This document shows positions 15,825 through 23,416 of a DNA stretch of 37,118 bases, one piece after another. Position 1 is the stretch's first letter; every line of letters begins with the position of its first letter. This stretch comes from an uncultured Pelosinus sp. (GTDB lineage: Bacteria > Bacillota > Negativicutes > Sporomusales > Acetonemataceae), in the NCBI GenBank assembly GCA_900542835.1, contig UQPB01000034.1, forward strand, positions 1-37,118. The letters run 5' to 3'. Position numbers and translations under genes: made by a program. The notes under the pieces are model-generated. The model was not told the DNA's origin. It searched no databases and was given only the letters and a program-made list of their open reading frames with translations.

Positions 15825-17216
15825 ATGTCAGAAAACCAGACGTTATCACGGGGGCTGAAAAATCGTCATGTCCAATTGCTTGCAATCGGCGGCGCTATCG
15901 GTACAGGCTTATTCCTGGGGGCAGGCAGATCGATTCACCTGGCCGGGCCTTCGATCTTATTTGCCTATATGATCACAGGAATCATCTGCTTTTTTATGAT
16001 GCGGGCCCTGGGCGAGCTGTTGCTTTCCAATTTGAACTACCATTCGTTTGTCGATTTCGTGCGTGAATATCTGGGGGACGGCGCGGCGTTTGTTACCGGC
16101 TGGACCTATTGGTTCTGCTGGATTTCACTGGCAATGGCGGACGTAACCGCCGCCGGTCTTTACGTCCAGTATTGGCTGCCGGATATCGCGCAATGGGTGC
16201 CCAGTCTGCTCATCCTGGTCCTTTTACTGCTGATGAACCTTGCGGCGGTGAAGCTGTTCGGAGAGATGGAATTTTGGTTTGCCTTGATTAAGGTAGTGGC
16301 AATCCTGGCCTTGATCTTCATCGGCGGATTTATGGTTATAAAAGGCTTTGCCACAGATGCCGGCGCCTCCGGTTTCAGCAATCTCTGGCGTCATGGCGGC
16401 TGGATTCCCAACGGCTTAGGCGGTTTTATCCTTTCCTTCCAAATGGTTGTATTCGCTTTTACCGGCATCGAGCTAGTCGGGTTAACCGCCGGTGAAACGG
16501 AAAACCCGCAGCGTGTCATTCCCAAGGCGATCAACAATATTCCGGTTCGAATCATTATTTTTTATATTGGCGCGCTGCTGGTCATTATGAGCATCTATCC
16601 CTGGACTGCAATCAGTCCGGATAAAAGTCCGTTTGTGCAGGTGTTTTCGGCGGTGGGGATTGTCGCGGCGGCAAGTATTGTTAATTTCGTGGTTTTAACG
16701 TCGGCCGCTTCTGCCTGCAACAGCGGGATATTCAGTACCAGCCGCATGGTTTACGCATTGGCGAAGGATCATAATGCGCCAGCGTCAATGCGGCGCTTGA
16801 CCTCCAGTCAAGTGCCGGCTAACGCCACCGTATTCTCAGCTGTTGTCGTTCTAATCGCGGTGGTGCTGCAATATATCATGCCGGAATCGGTGTTTGTACT
16901 CATCACCAGTATCTCGACGTTCTGCTTCATCTTTATCTGGGGCATCATCACTGTCTGCCATTTGAAATACCGCCGCACCAATCCTGCCCTGGCGGCTGCC
17001 AATTCATTTAAGATGCCGCTGTATCCGGTTGTGAATTATGTCATTTTGGCGTTTTTTGCCTTTGTTTTAGTTAGCCTGGCGCTTAATGCGGAAACCCGGG
17101 CGGCGCTGTTTGTGACACCGGTGTGGTTTATTCTGCTGGGCGTGATCTATAAGGTTTCCCGGGCAAGAGCAAGGACTGAAGCGGCAAAAGCGTTGGCCGA
17201 TGTGACCGCTGACTAA
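15825..17216 (+). CDS. cycA: CycA-type D-serine/D-alanine/glycine permease
   Basis: This is a proton-coupled amino-acid permease of the APC superfamily (AAT family), importing glycine and small D- or L-amino acids. The 463-residue protein has about 12 membrane helices. It follows E. coli CycA closely over its length: RHVQLLAIGGAIGTGLFLG at the first helix, MRALGELLLSNLNYHSF, TGWTYWFCW, FGEMEFWFA, VFAFTGIELVGLTAGETENP and TSAASACNSGIFSTSRM. ATG 15825 was chosen for its AAAGGGCGGAG ribosome site; an upstream in-frame extension to 15762 lies in the terminator and is spurious. The glycine riboswitch in its leader supports glycine as a real substrate. It is the only gene of its unit. Confidence 0.94.
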   Translation: MSENQTLSRGLKNRHVQLLAIGGAIGTGLFLGAGRSIHLAGPSILFAYMITGIICFFMMRALGELLLSNLNYHSFVDFVREYLGDGAAFVTGWTYWFCWISLAMADVTAAGLYVQYWLPDIAQWVPSLLILVLLLLMNLAAVKLFGEMEFWFALIKVVAILALIFIGGFMVIKGFATDAGASGFSNLWRHGGWIPNGLGGFILSFQMVVFAFTGIELVGLTAGETENPQRVIPKAINNIPVRIIIFYIGALLVIMSIYPWTAISPDKSPFVQVFSAVGIVAAASIVNFVVLTSAASACNSGIFSTSRMVYALAKDHNAPASMRRLTSSQVPANATVFSAVVVLIAVVLQYIMPESVFVLITSISTFCFIFIWGIITVCHLKYRRTNPALAAANSFKMPLYPVVNYVILAFFAFVLVSLALNAETRAALFVTPVWFILLGVIYKVSRARARTEAAKALADVTAD

Positions 17217-17251
17217 TGCTTGCGGCGCAGCGGCGGCTGTGTTCGCAAAAA

Positions 17252-17285
17252 AAGATCGAACGAGCAGTGCTGCTCGCCCGATCTT
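17252..17285 (-). terminator. Hairpin with A-run, probable terminator on the minus strand
   Basis: AAGATCG-CGAGCA and TGCTCG-CGATCTT pair, with two 2-base internal mismatches and a 4-base loop. The stretch of A's is on the left, so a minus-strand transcript from the LysR gene at 17573-18445 would see hairpin then U-run. For cycA on the plus strand it is followed by GCTTCAGG and would be weak. Confidence 0.6.
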
Positions 17286-17287
17286 GC

Positions 17288-17320
17288 TTCAGGCCGCTGA
17301 TAAAGGCCACCTACGTTGTT
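17288..17320. repeat. Dispersed repeat family B, copy 1
   Basis: The word TTCAGGCCG-C/T-TGATAAAG followed by CACCTACGTTGTT occurs here and at 37064-37097 with few differences. In both places it directly abuts the 3' arm of a hairpin containing a CGAGCA word. This suggests a mobile or REP-like unit that includes the hairpin. It is non-coding. Confidence 0.7.
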
Positions 17321-17468
17321 CCCCGCAAAAGGGGATGCCAATGTTAAGGCACTAAAAGCGCCAAGAGTTGCGCAATGGCCTTGCGAGTCCGCCTAGTATC
17401 TGGGGCCTTCTGAACGCTGGAAATAAGTTTTCAACAAACTGAAGAGAGTGTTGCAAAAGTAAGCAGGG

Positions 17469-17526
17469 AACGATTCCGCGGAGGACACAGAGTAATGCAC
17501 GGAGGACTCCGGTTGCTCCGTGTCAA
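17469..17526. repeat. Dispersed repeat family A, short fragment
   Basis: It contains CGATTCCGCGGAGGACACAG followed by AGTAATGCACGGAGG. This matches the reverse strand of 12895-12945 almost exactly and the left arms at 8-50 and 272-310. It lies about 50 bp from the stop of the LysR gene. Confidence 0.7.
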
Positions 17527-17572
17527 CCGCCTCACATATCCCGGCTTTTGCGACAACTCCTTCAAGCGGGGC

Positions 17573-18445
17573 TTAAAGCTGGCTGTCGCCGTAGCGTTTT
17601 ACCAGAAAATCAATAAAAGCGCGGCTGGCTATGGGCAGTGCCGGCAGCTGCTTAAACGCGATACCAATTGTGCGGATAATCGCCGGAGAGATTTTCTTGA
17701 TTACAATATTATAGTTAACCCTGTTCAGTACCAGTTCCGGCAGGATTGAAATGCCCAGCCCCTTTTCGATCATCGACATGATGGTATAGTCGTCGTGGAC
17801 GCGATAGTGGATGTCAGGCTGCAGGTTATGCCGTTTGAAATACTCCAGCGGCTCGCTTAGCTGACCTTCATCCAGCAGAATGAACGGTTCGTTTGACAGT
17901 TCTGCCAGAGAAACCTGCTTGCGGGTGCTGAGAGGATGATTGTAGGGCAGAACGGCCAGCATTTCGTCGCGCTTCAACGACAGCGTATTCAGATCGGCGA
18001 CTGCGTTGGGATTGACAAAGCCGAAATCGACACTGCCATCCCTGACCAGTTTAGCGATGCTGGTATATTCGCCTTGCTGCAATTCAAACCTGACCGACGG
18101 ATAGCGTTTTTTGAAATCCTGCATCAGGCCTGGCATCCAATGACAGGAAACACTTGCAAAAACGCCGATGCGAATGATGCCGCTTTGCAGACCGCGCATT
18201 TCCTTTTGCTTTTCGCGCAATTCCCGGAGCGAATTGTCCAGCCGGCGGATATAGGGCAGCAGTTCCTCGCCGTCCGGAGTCAGCGTTACGCCCTTGCGTG
18301 AACGCAGCAGCAGCGTTGTCGCCAGTTCTTCCTCCAGGGAATGCATCATTTGACTTATCGCCGACTGCGTATAGCCTAGTTCCTCGGCCGCTCTGGTAAA
18401 ACTGCCTGCTTCCAGGATCGTAATGAAGGCATGATAACGATTCAT
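17573..18445 (-). CDS. LysR-family transcriptional regulator (likely of azlCD)
   Basis: This is a 290-residue LysR-type regulator. The N-terminal winged helix (residues 1-60) reads FITILEAGSFTRAAEELGYT then QSAISQMMHSLEEELATTLL. The effector domain follows from about 88 (IIRIGVFASVSCHWMPGLMQ), with EYTSIAKLVRDGSVDFGFVN typical of the family. The ATG start gives the usual N-terminus. It is divergent from azlCD across 127 bp containing an inverted repeat, so it most likely controls the exporter and itself. Its co-inducer may be an amino acid, which is inference. Confidence 0.92.
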   Translation of the reverse strand: MNRYHAFITILEAGSFTRAAEELGYTQSAISQMMHSLEEELATTLLLRSRKGVTLTPDGEELLPYIRRLDNSLRELREKQKEMRGLQSGIIRIGVFASVSCHWMPGLMQDFKKRYPSVRFELQQGEYTSIAKLVRDGSVDFGFVNPNAVADLNTLSLKRDEMLAVLPYNHPLSTRKQVSLAELSNEPFILLDEGQLSEPLEYFKRHNLQPDIHYRVHDDYTIMSMIEKGLGISILPELVLNRVNYNIVIKKISPAIIRTIGIAFKQLPALPIASRAFIDFLVKRYGDSQL

Positions 18446-18460
18446 TTACTACCCGACTTT

Positions 18461-18507
18461 CATTAGTAAATCTTATATAAAAATTATAAACATTTGTTTT
18501 ACTGATG
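18461..18507. promoter_or_regulatory. Inverted repeat in the LysR-azlC divergent promoter
   Basis: CATTAGTAAATC (18461-18472) and GTTTTACTGATG (18496-18507) are inverted copies with 10 of 12 positions matching, centred in the divergent region. This is a good candidate operator for the LysR protein. A TAAAAT (18522-18527) just after it may be the azlC -10 box. Confidence 0.45.
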
Positions 18508-18572
18508 TCAAACCAGCATGCTAAAATGAGATACCGACTGCGGTCGAGGAACTATTAGGGGTCTGAGACAGC

Positions 18573-19337
18573 ATGCACAGTAACCGTATTCAGTGGCAGC
18601 TTGGTATGAGGGATGGCATCCCGATCGCATTAGGCTATTTTGCCGTTTCTTTTAGCTTTGGCCTGATCGCTGCCCAGGCTGGCCTCAGCGTTTTTCAGGC
18701 GGCGGTGATTTCCTTAACCAACGTAACCTCTGCCGGCCAATTTGCCGCACTGGGATTGATCGGCGCTTCCGCCACCTATCTGGAAATGGCGTCTGCCCAG
18801 TTGATTCTAAACCTGAGATATTGTCTGATGTCTTGCGCGCTGTCGCAAAAGCTTGATCCGGAAGCGCCGTTTATACACCGCTTTTTACTGGCGCATGGCA
18901 TTACCGATGAAATATTTGGCCTGGCAATTTGTAAAAGCGGCAAGCTGAATCCGTTTTATAACTACGGATTAATGAGCAGCGCGATTCCGGGCTGGGTACT
19001 CGGCACCCTGTTCGGTGCTGCTGCCGGAGCTGTGTTACCGGAAAGAATACTCAGCGCGTTGGGAATCGCGCTTTATGGTATGTTTATCGCGGTAATAGTG
19101 CCGCCGGCTAAAGGCAATAAGCTTTTGACGGGAATTATTCTGGCATCAATGCTGTTAAGCCTCCTCTTTAGCCGGGCGGCGGTATTGCAGCCGGTTTCAC
19201 CCGGGGTTAAGATTATTATCCTGACTGTAGCGATTGCCGGTATGGCGGCCATCCTCTTTCCGGTGAAGCCGGAGGAGGAGGAAGCTGCCGGGTGTGGCCC
19301 CATAGCCGCGCCTGTCGAGGAAAGCGGGTTGTCATGA
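18573..19337 (+). CDS. azlC: AzlC-family amino-acid exporter large subunit
   Basis: This is the large subunit of a two-component branched-chain amino-acid (and analogue) exporter in the cytoplasmic membrane. In 254 residues it has the family opening DGIPIALGYFAVSFSFG, then AAQAGLSVFQAAVISLTNVT, the AQLILNLRYCLMSCALSQKL helix and HGITDEIF in the middle. An unusual acidic Glu-rich tail follows the last helix. The next gene, azlD, overlaps its stop by ATGA, so the two subunits are translationally coupled. The substrate by family is isoleucine, valine, leucine or related compounds; export specificity is not readable here. Confidence 0.92.
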   Translation: MHSNRIQWQLGMRDGIPIALGYFAVSFSFGLIAAQAGLSVFQAAVISLTNVTSAGQFAALGLIGASATYLEMASAQLILNLRYCLMSCALSQKLDPEAPFIHRFLLAHGITDEIFGLAICKSGKLNPFYNYGLMSSAIPGWVLGTLFGAAAGAVLPERILSALGIALYGMFIAVIVPPAKGNKLLTGIILASMLLSLLFSRAAVLQPVSPGVKIIILTVAIAGMAAILFPVKPEEEEAAGCGPIAAPVEESGLS

Positions 19338-19639
19338 GCGAAAATCTTTATCTGTATATGGCGGTTATGGCGGGGGTAACCTATCTGATCCGGCTGCTGC
19401 CGCTGACGCTGCTGCGCCGGGATATTGATAACGTGTACATTAAGTCCTTTCTGCATTACGTCCCTTTTGTCACCCTGTCGGTCATGACCTTTCCGGCCAT
19501 CCTTGACGCGACCGCCTCGATCTGGTCCGCTGTTTCCGGCTTTGCCGCCGCGCTTATGCTGGCCTATACAGGAAGCAGCCTGTTTAAAGTTTCCGCGGCC
19601 GCCTGTGTTGTCGTTTTTCTGGTGGAAAGTCTGGTTTGA
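19334..19639 (+). CDS. azlD: AzlD-family amino-acid exporter small subunit
   Basis: This is the small membrane subunit paired with AzlC. The 101-residue protein has about four hydrophobic helices and the typical start (YLYMAVMAGVTYLIRLLPLT) plus SFLHYVPFVTLSVMTFPAIL. The ATG at 19334 overlaps the azlC stop by four bases, which decides the start over an upstream in-frame codon. It is followed 27 bp later by a terminator shared with the convergent DUF1874 gene. Confidence 0.92.
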   Translation: MSENLYLYMAVMAGVTYLIRLLPLTLLRRDIDNVYIKSFLHYVPFVTLSVMTFPAILDATASIWSAVSGFAAALMLAYTGSSLFKVSAAACVVVFLVESLV

Positions 19640-19666
19640 TCCGGTGAATTTGCCGGGCTGTAATAA

Positions 19667-19708
19667 AAAACCGCGAACCGTCCGCTTGCTGCGGCGATTC
19701 GCGGTTTT
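19667..19708. terminator. Bidirectional terminator between azlD and the DUF1874 gene
   Basis: AAAACCGCGAA and TTCGCGGTTTT form an 11-bp outer stem, with an inner CCG/CGG pairing. A's and T's flank both sides, so it can serve both convergent transcripts. The outer arms match the terminator at 12118-12166. Confidence 0.88.
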
Positions 19709-19713
19709 ATTCG

Positions 19714-20046
19714 TTATGAATGCCGCGTCAGCCATTGGAACTGATAGCCGAAGGCCTCAATCTCGGCGCGGGAGAGGATGATGCCTTCGGGAGGGCGGCG
19801 GTTTAGCTTAAATATTAAGGCGCTTTGCCCGGCCTGCTGCCGGAAATCGATCCGGTTAAACGCGACCGCCATTGCCAGCAGGTCGCTGAGAATTTCCGCT
19901 GTCGCCGCGTGCCCGACAGCGGAAATGATTGCCGGCGCGGCGTGCATACGCTGGCGGGCTTCGGCCAGGCTGATTGTCCGGCAGCTGTATTCGCCATCCT
20001 CGGTAATAATGGCACCGTTTAAAATGGCAACAGGATAAATATCCAT
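19714..20046 (-). CDS. DUF1874 / STIV-B116-like protein
   Basis: The 110-residue soluble protein fits the DUF1874 family (B. subtilis YddF, archaeal virus STIV B116): IYPVAILNGAIITEDGEY near the start, then AEARQRMHAAPAIISAVGHA with the conserved SAxGHxATAxILS helix. A VAFNRIDFRQQAG strand pattern and SRAEIEAFGYQFQWLTR complete it. The family is found in viruses, mobile elements and scattered bacteria; a structure is known for B116 but no function is established. Here it sits between azlCD and a histidine kinase without mobile genes nearby. It has its own promoter and terminators. Confidence 0.82.
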   Translation of the reverse strand: MDIYPVAILNGAIITEDGEYSCRTISLAEARQRMHAAPAIISAVGHAATAEILSDLLAMAVAFNRIDFRQQAGQSALIFKLNRRPPEGIILSRAEIEAFGYQFQWLTRHS

Positions 20047-20090
20047 GCAACGTTCTCCTTTGCGCTTCCATGCTCTTCTTATACGTATAA

Positions 20091-20099
20091 ATTATAGCA
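20091..20099 (-). promoter_or_regulatory. Extended -10 promoter of the DUF1874 gene
   Basis: On the minus strand TGCTATAAT is a perfect extended -10 element, about 45 bp before the ATG. No good -35 box is present, as expected for extended -10 promoters. Confidence 0.55.
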
Positions 20100-20149
20100 C
20101 TTTACTGGCAAGAAGGCAGTGTCAGGACGCAAAGAAAAAGAGTTGATTT

Positions 20150-20169
20150 ATACCGGCAAACGCCGGTAT
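20150..20169 (-). terminator. Hairpin at the end of the PAS-kinase gene
   Basis: ATACCGGC and GCCGGTAT pair perfectly around an AAAC loop, touching the kinase stop codon. On the minus strand it is followed only by a loose T-rich stretch, so termination may be partial. Confidence 0.5.
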
Positions 20170-21686
20170 TAGGTAGGAAACTTCACTGTGACAGTTGTTC
20201 CCTGCGGTGAAGAACTGCAGACAATCCGGGCTTGATGATGCTTGGCGATTCGATAGCATACCGTCAGACCAAGACCGGTGCCTTTCTCTTTGCTGGTCAA
20301 AAACGGTGTACCCAGCTTCGCCAATATTTCCGGCGGGATTCCTTTGCCAGTGTCCCGAACGGCAAGCAGGATTTCCCCGTTTTCCAGGCGCGTGCTGATG
20401 GTCAGCCTGCCGCCGGCGTCCATGGCCTCAAACGCGTTGCGGACAAGATTGAGGAGTAATTGACGGATCTCTTTCTCGTTCAGCCAAATAGCAGGCAGGT
20501 CGCCGCCTTCAATGCACAGCTCATGCCCGACCCGGAGCGCCTCCGCCTGGAGCAGCGGCTCCAGTGAGCGGATAATGCGGTTGAGGTTGTCTGGTTTGGT
20601 TTCCACCACGCTGCTTTTCGCCAGTGACAGAAAGTCGCTGATAATGCAGTTGGCCCGATCCAATTCGTCAATCATCAGCGCGAATTGTTCCTGATATGCC
20701 GCATTTTCTCCTTTTTGCTGCAGCATCTGCAGATAGCCGCGCACTGTTGTCAGCGGGTTGCGGATTTCATGGCCGATTGACGCCGCTATCTCGCCGACTG
20801 TATTCAGCCGGTCCAGCCGCAGCAGCTCTCTTTCCAACTGGCGGCGTTCGGTAATGTCTTGGGCAATGGCAATACCGCCGATAATTGATCCCGCGGCTGT
20901 TTGCACCGGACCGTAAGCAATCGAACAGGGGGAGCGGCGGCCGTCGGCTGTTTCAATATCCATGACAAGTTCTTTGCCGTGTTCGCCGCGGAGAGCGCGT
21001 GCCAGCGGCAAATCGGCGGCGGCTACAGCCTCGCCGGTTCCAGACTGCCAGAGTTTGATACCGTCCCGGTGAGCCTGATCGTTAGAGAGGGTTACTTTGC
21101 CAGTCGTATCCGCGATCCAGCAGTCCAACGGTAAAAGGTCGATAAGCGAGTCCAGCAGCGCTTGCTGTGCTGTGGCGGCAGTGCCTTCCGGCCTGCTGGC
21201 CACTGTGTCCAGCGGATTGAACAAGACCAGCGCTGCCGCTATCTCGCCGCCATCATCATACAAGGGGATGGCACTGACCGAAACCAGAAACTGGCGGCCC
21301 TCGGCATGCGCGATAAGCATTGCCGTTTCGTTTGTCGCCTGGCCAAAGTCTAATGCCAGGCTTACCGGCATCTGCTCTGCCGGAAAGGGCGCGCCATCGG
21401 GAGTGAGGGCGTGCACTGCCGACAGATGCTCATCGAGGTTGCAGCCCGTGTAGTTGACGCCGTAAAGCCTTTCCGCCTGCTGGTTGAGATAGATAAACCG
21501 CTTACTGCCTGCTTCTATCAGCACCGCCGCTATCGGAAGAAATTGCAAAATCTGTTTTAACTGCCGGTTGTTGGCGGAGAGTAGATACTCAGGCGCGGCA
21601 TAATCCGCTAATTCCCGTTTCTGCGAAAGGCTGCCGTGCAGAAATGCAGGCAAGGATGTTGTCTGTGGTGTGCTGTAAAAGCCCAA
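20169..21686 (-). CDS. Cytosolic PAS-domain sensor histidine kinase (orphan)
   Basis: This is a soluble 505-residue histidine kinase with no membrane helix. Two PAS-like domains occupy about residues 40-158 and 175-285. The HisKA helix follows with GEIAASIGHEIRNPLTTVRG (phospho-acceptor His306), then the ATPase domain: N-box Asn417, G1 DTGKGI (445-450), G2 GTGLGLTV (469-476). The phosphotransfer helix resembles KinA/KinE-type sporulation kinases, and no response regulator is adjacent, so it may feed the Spo0F/Spo0A phosphorelay; that is inference. The TTG start is supported by AGGAGATG upstream. It is divergent from the second kinase, with which it shares a closely similar HisKA/ATPase core. 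Confidence 0.9.
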   Translation of the reverse strand: MGFYSTPQTTSLPAFLHGSLSQKRELADYAAPEYLLSANNRQLKQILQFLPIAAVLIEAGSKRFIYLNQQAERLYGVNYTGCNLDEHLSAVHALTPDGAPFPAEQMPVSLALDFGQATNETAMLIAHAEGRQFLVSVSAIPLYDDGGEIAAALVLFNPLDTVASRPEGTAATAQQALLDSLIDLLPLDCWIADTTGKVTLSNDQAHRDGIKLWQSGTGEAVAAADLPLARALRGEHGKELVMDIETADGRRSPCSIAYGPVQTAAGSIIGGIAIAQDITERRQLERELLRLDRLNTVGEIAASIGHEIRNPLTTVRGYLQMLQQKGENAAYQEQFALMIDELDRANCIISDFLSLAKSSVVETKPDNLNRIIRSLEPLLQAEALRVGHELCIEGGDLPAIWLNEKEIRQLLLNLVRNAFEAMDAGGRLTISTRLENGEILLAVRDTGKGIPPEILAKLGTPFLTSKEKGTGLGLTVCYRIAKHHQARIVCSSSPQGTTVTVKFPT

Positions 21687-21964
21687 GCTATCATCTCCTG
21701 TATACTTTTTTTGTCAACTTGATTTTTGGGAACATTCTGTGTATCTAGGTAAATTTCCTGCTCTGATTGCATAAAAACCGGAAAAAAATGTATTTATGTT
21801 AAATCAGTACCAGTTGCAGGCTTGCGCTTGTTGAAAAGCCTGTGGCGACAAAAAATCGAATTTTGTGAAACTATCTGCAATTACCTGACTGATTTTGGCA
21901 GGAATTTTGGAAATATCAGAGAAATATTACATATTCCGACTTGCATAACAGAGGAGCCTGACGA

Positions 21965-23404
21965 GTGAAACATCATCTTGCGTTGACAACTGCACTTAAC
22001 GCCAAAATTGTCTGTGTTGTGTTAGTACTGGTGCTTGCTGTTATGGGGTACAGCCATTGGCTGTATTTACAGGAGGAAAATGAAAAGAACAGCCAGTGGA
22101 TGGCAGCGATAACGGAGTTTTTGGCCAGAAAAGAGGTTAGCGATTTATTGGCCGAGGGCTTGCGGAATGAGGATGCCGATAAGCCGCTGAAACAGCAGGT
22201 CTGCAGCCTGAGCCGGCTGTTGCAGCCGGCAATGACTGAATTGGTCATGCCGGTTAACCATATCAAATACGGTATTTACTCGCGCCGCCACGCCAGCATT
22301 GTCGCGATTGGACCGCAGCCGGACGTATCTATGCTGCTTAGCGTTGATCCGGAACGGTTCAAATATATTTATGAAACCAACAATGACCAGTTCCGGACAA
22401 ATTCCAGCTCCCTGATCTGGCATGGCGCCAGCAGCATCAGCCACATCCGGCCGATCGAAAAGGATGGCGTCCTTCTCGGGCACGCGTTTGCGTCTATCAA
22501 TCAGGACGCGACTTACGCGGTGATTTGGCGGCGAACCCTCAATACATTTCTCGGCTCTTTTTTGATGCTGTTGGTATGTGTCGCGATTTTTCGCGAGCTG
22601 TTTGTCAAACTGAAAAATGATCTGCGCCTGTTCGCCGAAGCAATCCTGGATGAGCGGGCCAATGATTTTCACAGTGAAATTGCCGAGTTTACGCCTGTAT
22701 TAAACTATATTAATGAACAAACCAAAAAGATGACCAAGTTGGACCGGTTGAATATCATTGGTGAAATGGCGGCCAGCATTGCCCATGAGGTGCGCAATCC
22801 GATGACCACTGTGCGGGGATTGCTGCAGTTTATCGGTAATAAACCGGAGTTTAGCCGGCAAAAACCGAATTTCGATTTGATGATTGACGAAATCGACCGG
22901 GCCAATTGTATTATCAGTGAATTTTTGGCGTTAGCCAAAAATAATGTCATGGAATTTACGGCCCATAACCTTAATGACATTATCAGCGGCATATGTCCCT
23001 TGCTGCAGGCGGACGCGCTGCGGCATGGATCGGAGGTACGGTTGGTTTTAGGGGCGATTCCGCCGGTATCTGTGGACCAGTCCAGCATCCGTCAGCTGAT
23101 TCTGAATATGGTGCGCAACGGCCTCGATGCGATGCCTGACGGCGGCACAGTCAGCATTATCACCGAAACCGACGGGGCAAAGGTGTGGCTGTCGATTAAG
23201 GATGAGGGTGTCGGTATTGATCCTGAGATCAAGGATAAGCTTGGCACGCCATTTTTCACCACCAAGGAAAGCGGCACCGGGCTGGGGCTGGCCGTATGCT
23301 ACCGGGTCGTGCACCGGCATGGGGCGACACTGACGGTTGAGAGCGAGCCGGGACAGGGAACGGTTTTCAGCGTTGGCTTTGACCCGCTTGGTACTACTGA
23401 TTAG
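21965..23404 (+). CDS. Membrane sensor histidine kinase linked to the Tct transporter genes
   Basis: This 479-residue kinase has two membrane helices (about 12-34 and 190-209) around a 155-residue extracytoplasmic sensor region. A HAMP-like linker leads to the HisKA helix GEMAASIAHEVRNPMTTVRG with His274, then Asn385, DEGVGI (413-418) and GTGLGLAV. The GTG start is supported by GAGGAG 9 bp upstream. The stop is 12 bp before tctB, so it is probably the first gene of the transporter operon. In TctD/TctE systems a kinase and a regulator control citrate-type transporters; here the regulator is missing. The core is closest in appearance to the divergent PAS kinase, suggesting duplication. Confidence 0.9.
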   Translation: MKHHLALTTALNAKIVCVVLVLVLAVMGYSHWLYLQEENEKNSQWMAAITEFLARKEVSDLLAEGLRNEDADKPLKQQVCSLSRLLQPAMTELVMPVNHIKYGIYSRRHASIVAIGPQPDVSMLLSVDPERFKYIYETNNDQFRTNSSSLIWHGASSISHIRPIEKDGVLLGHAFASINQDATYAVIWRRTLNTFLGSFLMLLVCVAIFRELFVKLKNDLRLFAEAILDERANDFHSEIAEFTPVLNYINEQTKKMTKLDRLNIIGEMAASIAHEVRNPMTTVRGLLQFIGNKPEFSRQKPNFDLMIDEIDRANCIISEFLALAKNNVMEFTAHNLNDIISGICPLLQADALRHGSEVRLVLGAIPPVSVDQSSIRQLILNMVRNGLDAMPDGGTVSIITETDGAKVWLSIKDEGVGIDPEIKDKLGTPFFTTKESGTGLGLAVCYRVVHRHGATLTVESEPGQGTVFSVGFDPLGTTD

Positions 23405-23416
23405 AGGCGGTGACGT

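Larger units (their letters stand above)
17217..17572. other. Gene-free region with two dispersed repeats
   Basis: Between the cycA stop and the convergent LysR gene lie a long hairpin (17252-17285), a family B repeat (17288-17320) and a family A fragment (17469-17526). No ORF in it looks real. Confidence 0.6.

Noticed and set aside
21895..21910. Sigma-54-like site TTGGCAG-N5-TTGG before the membrane kinase
   Set aside because: The -12 element has GG where GC is essential, so I do not call it.
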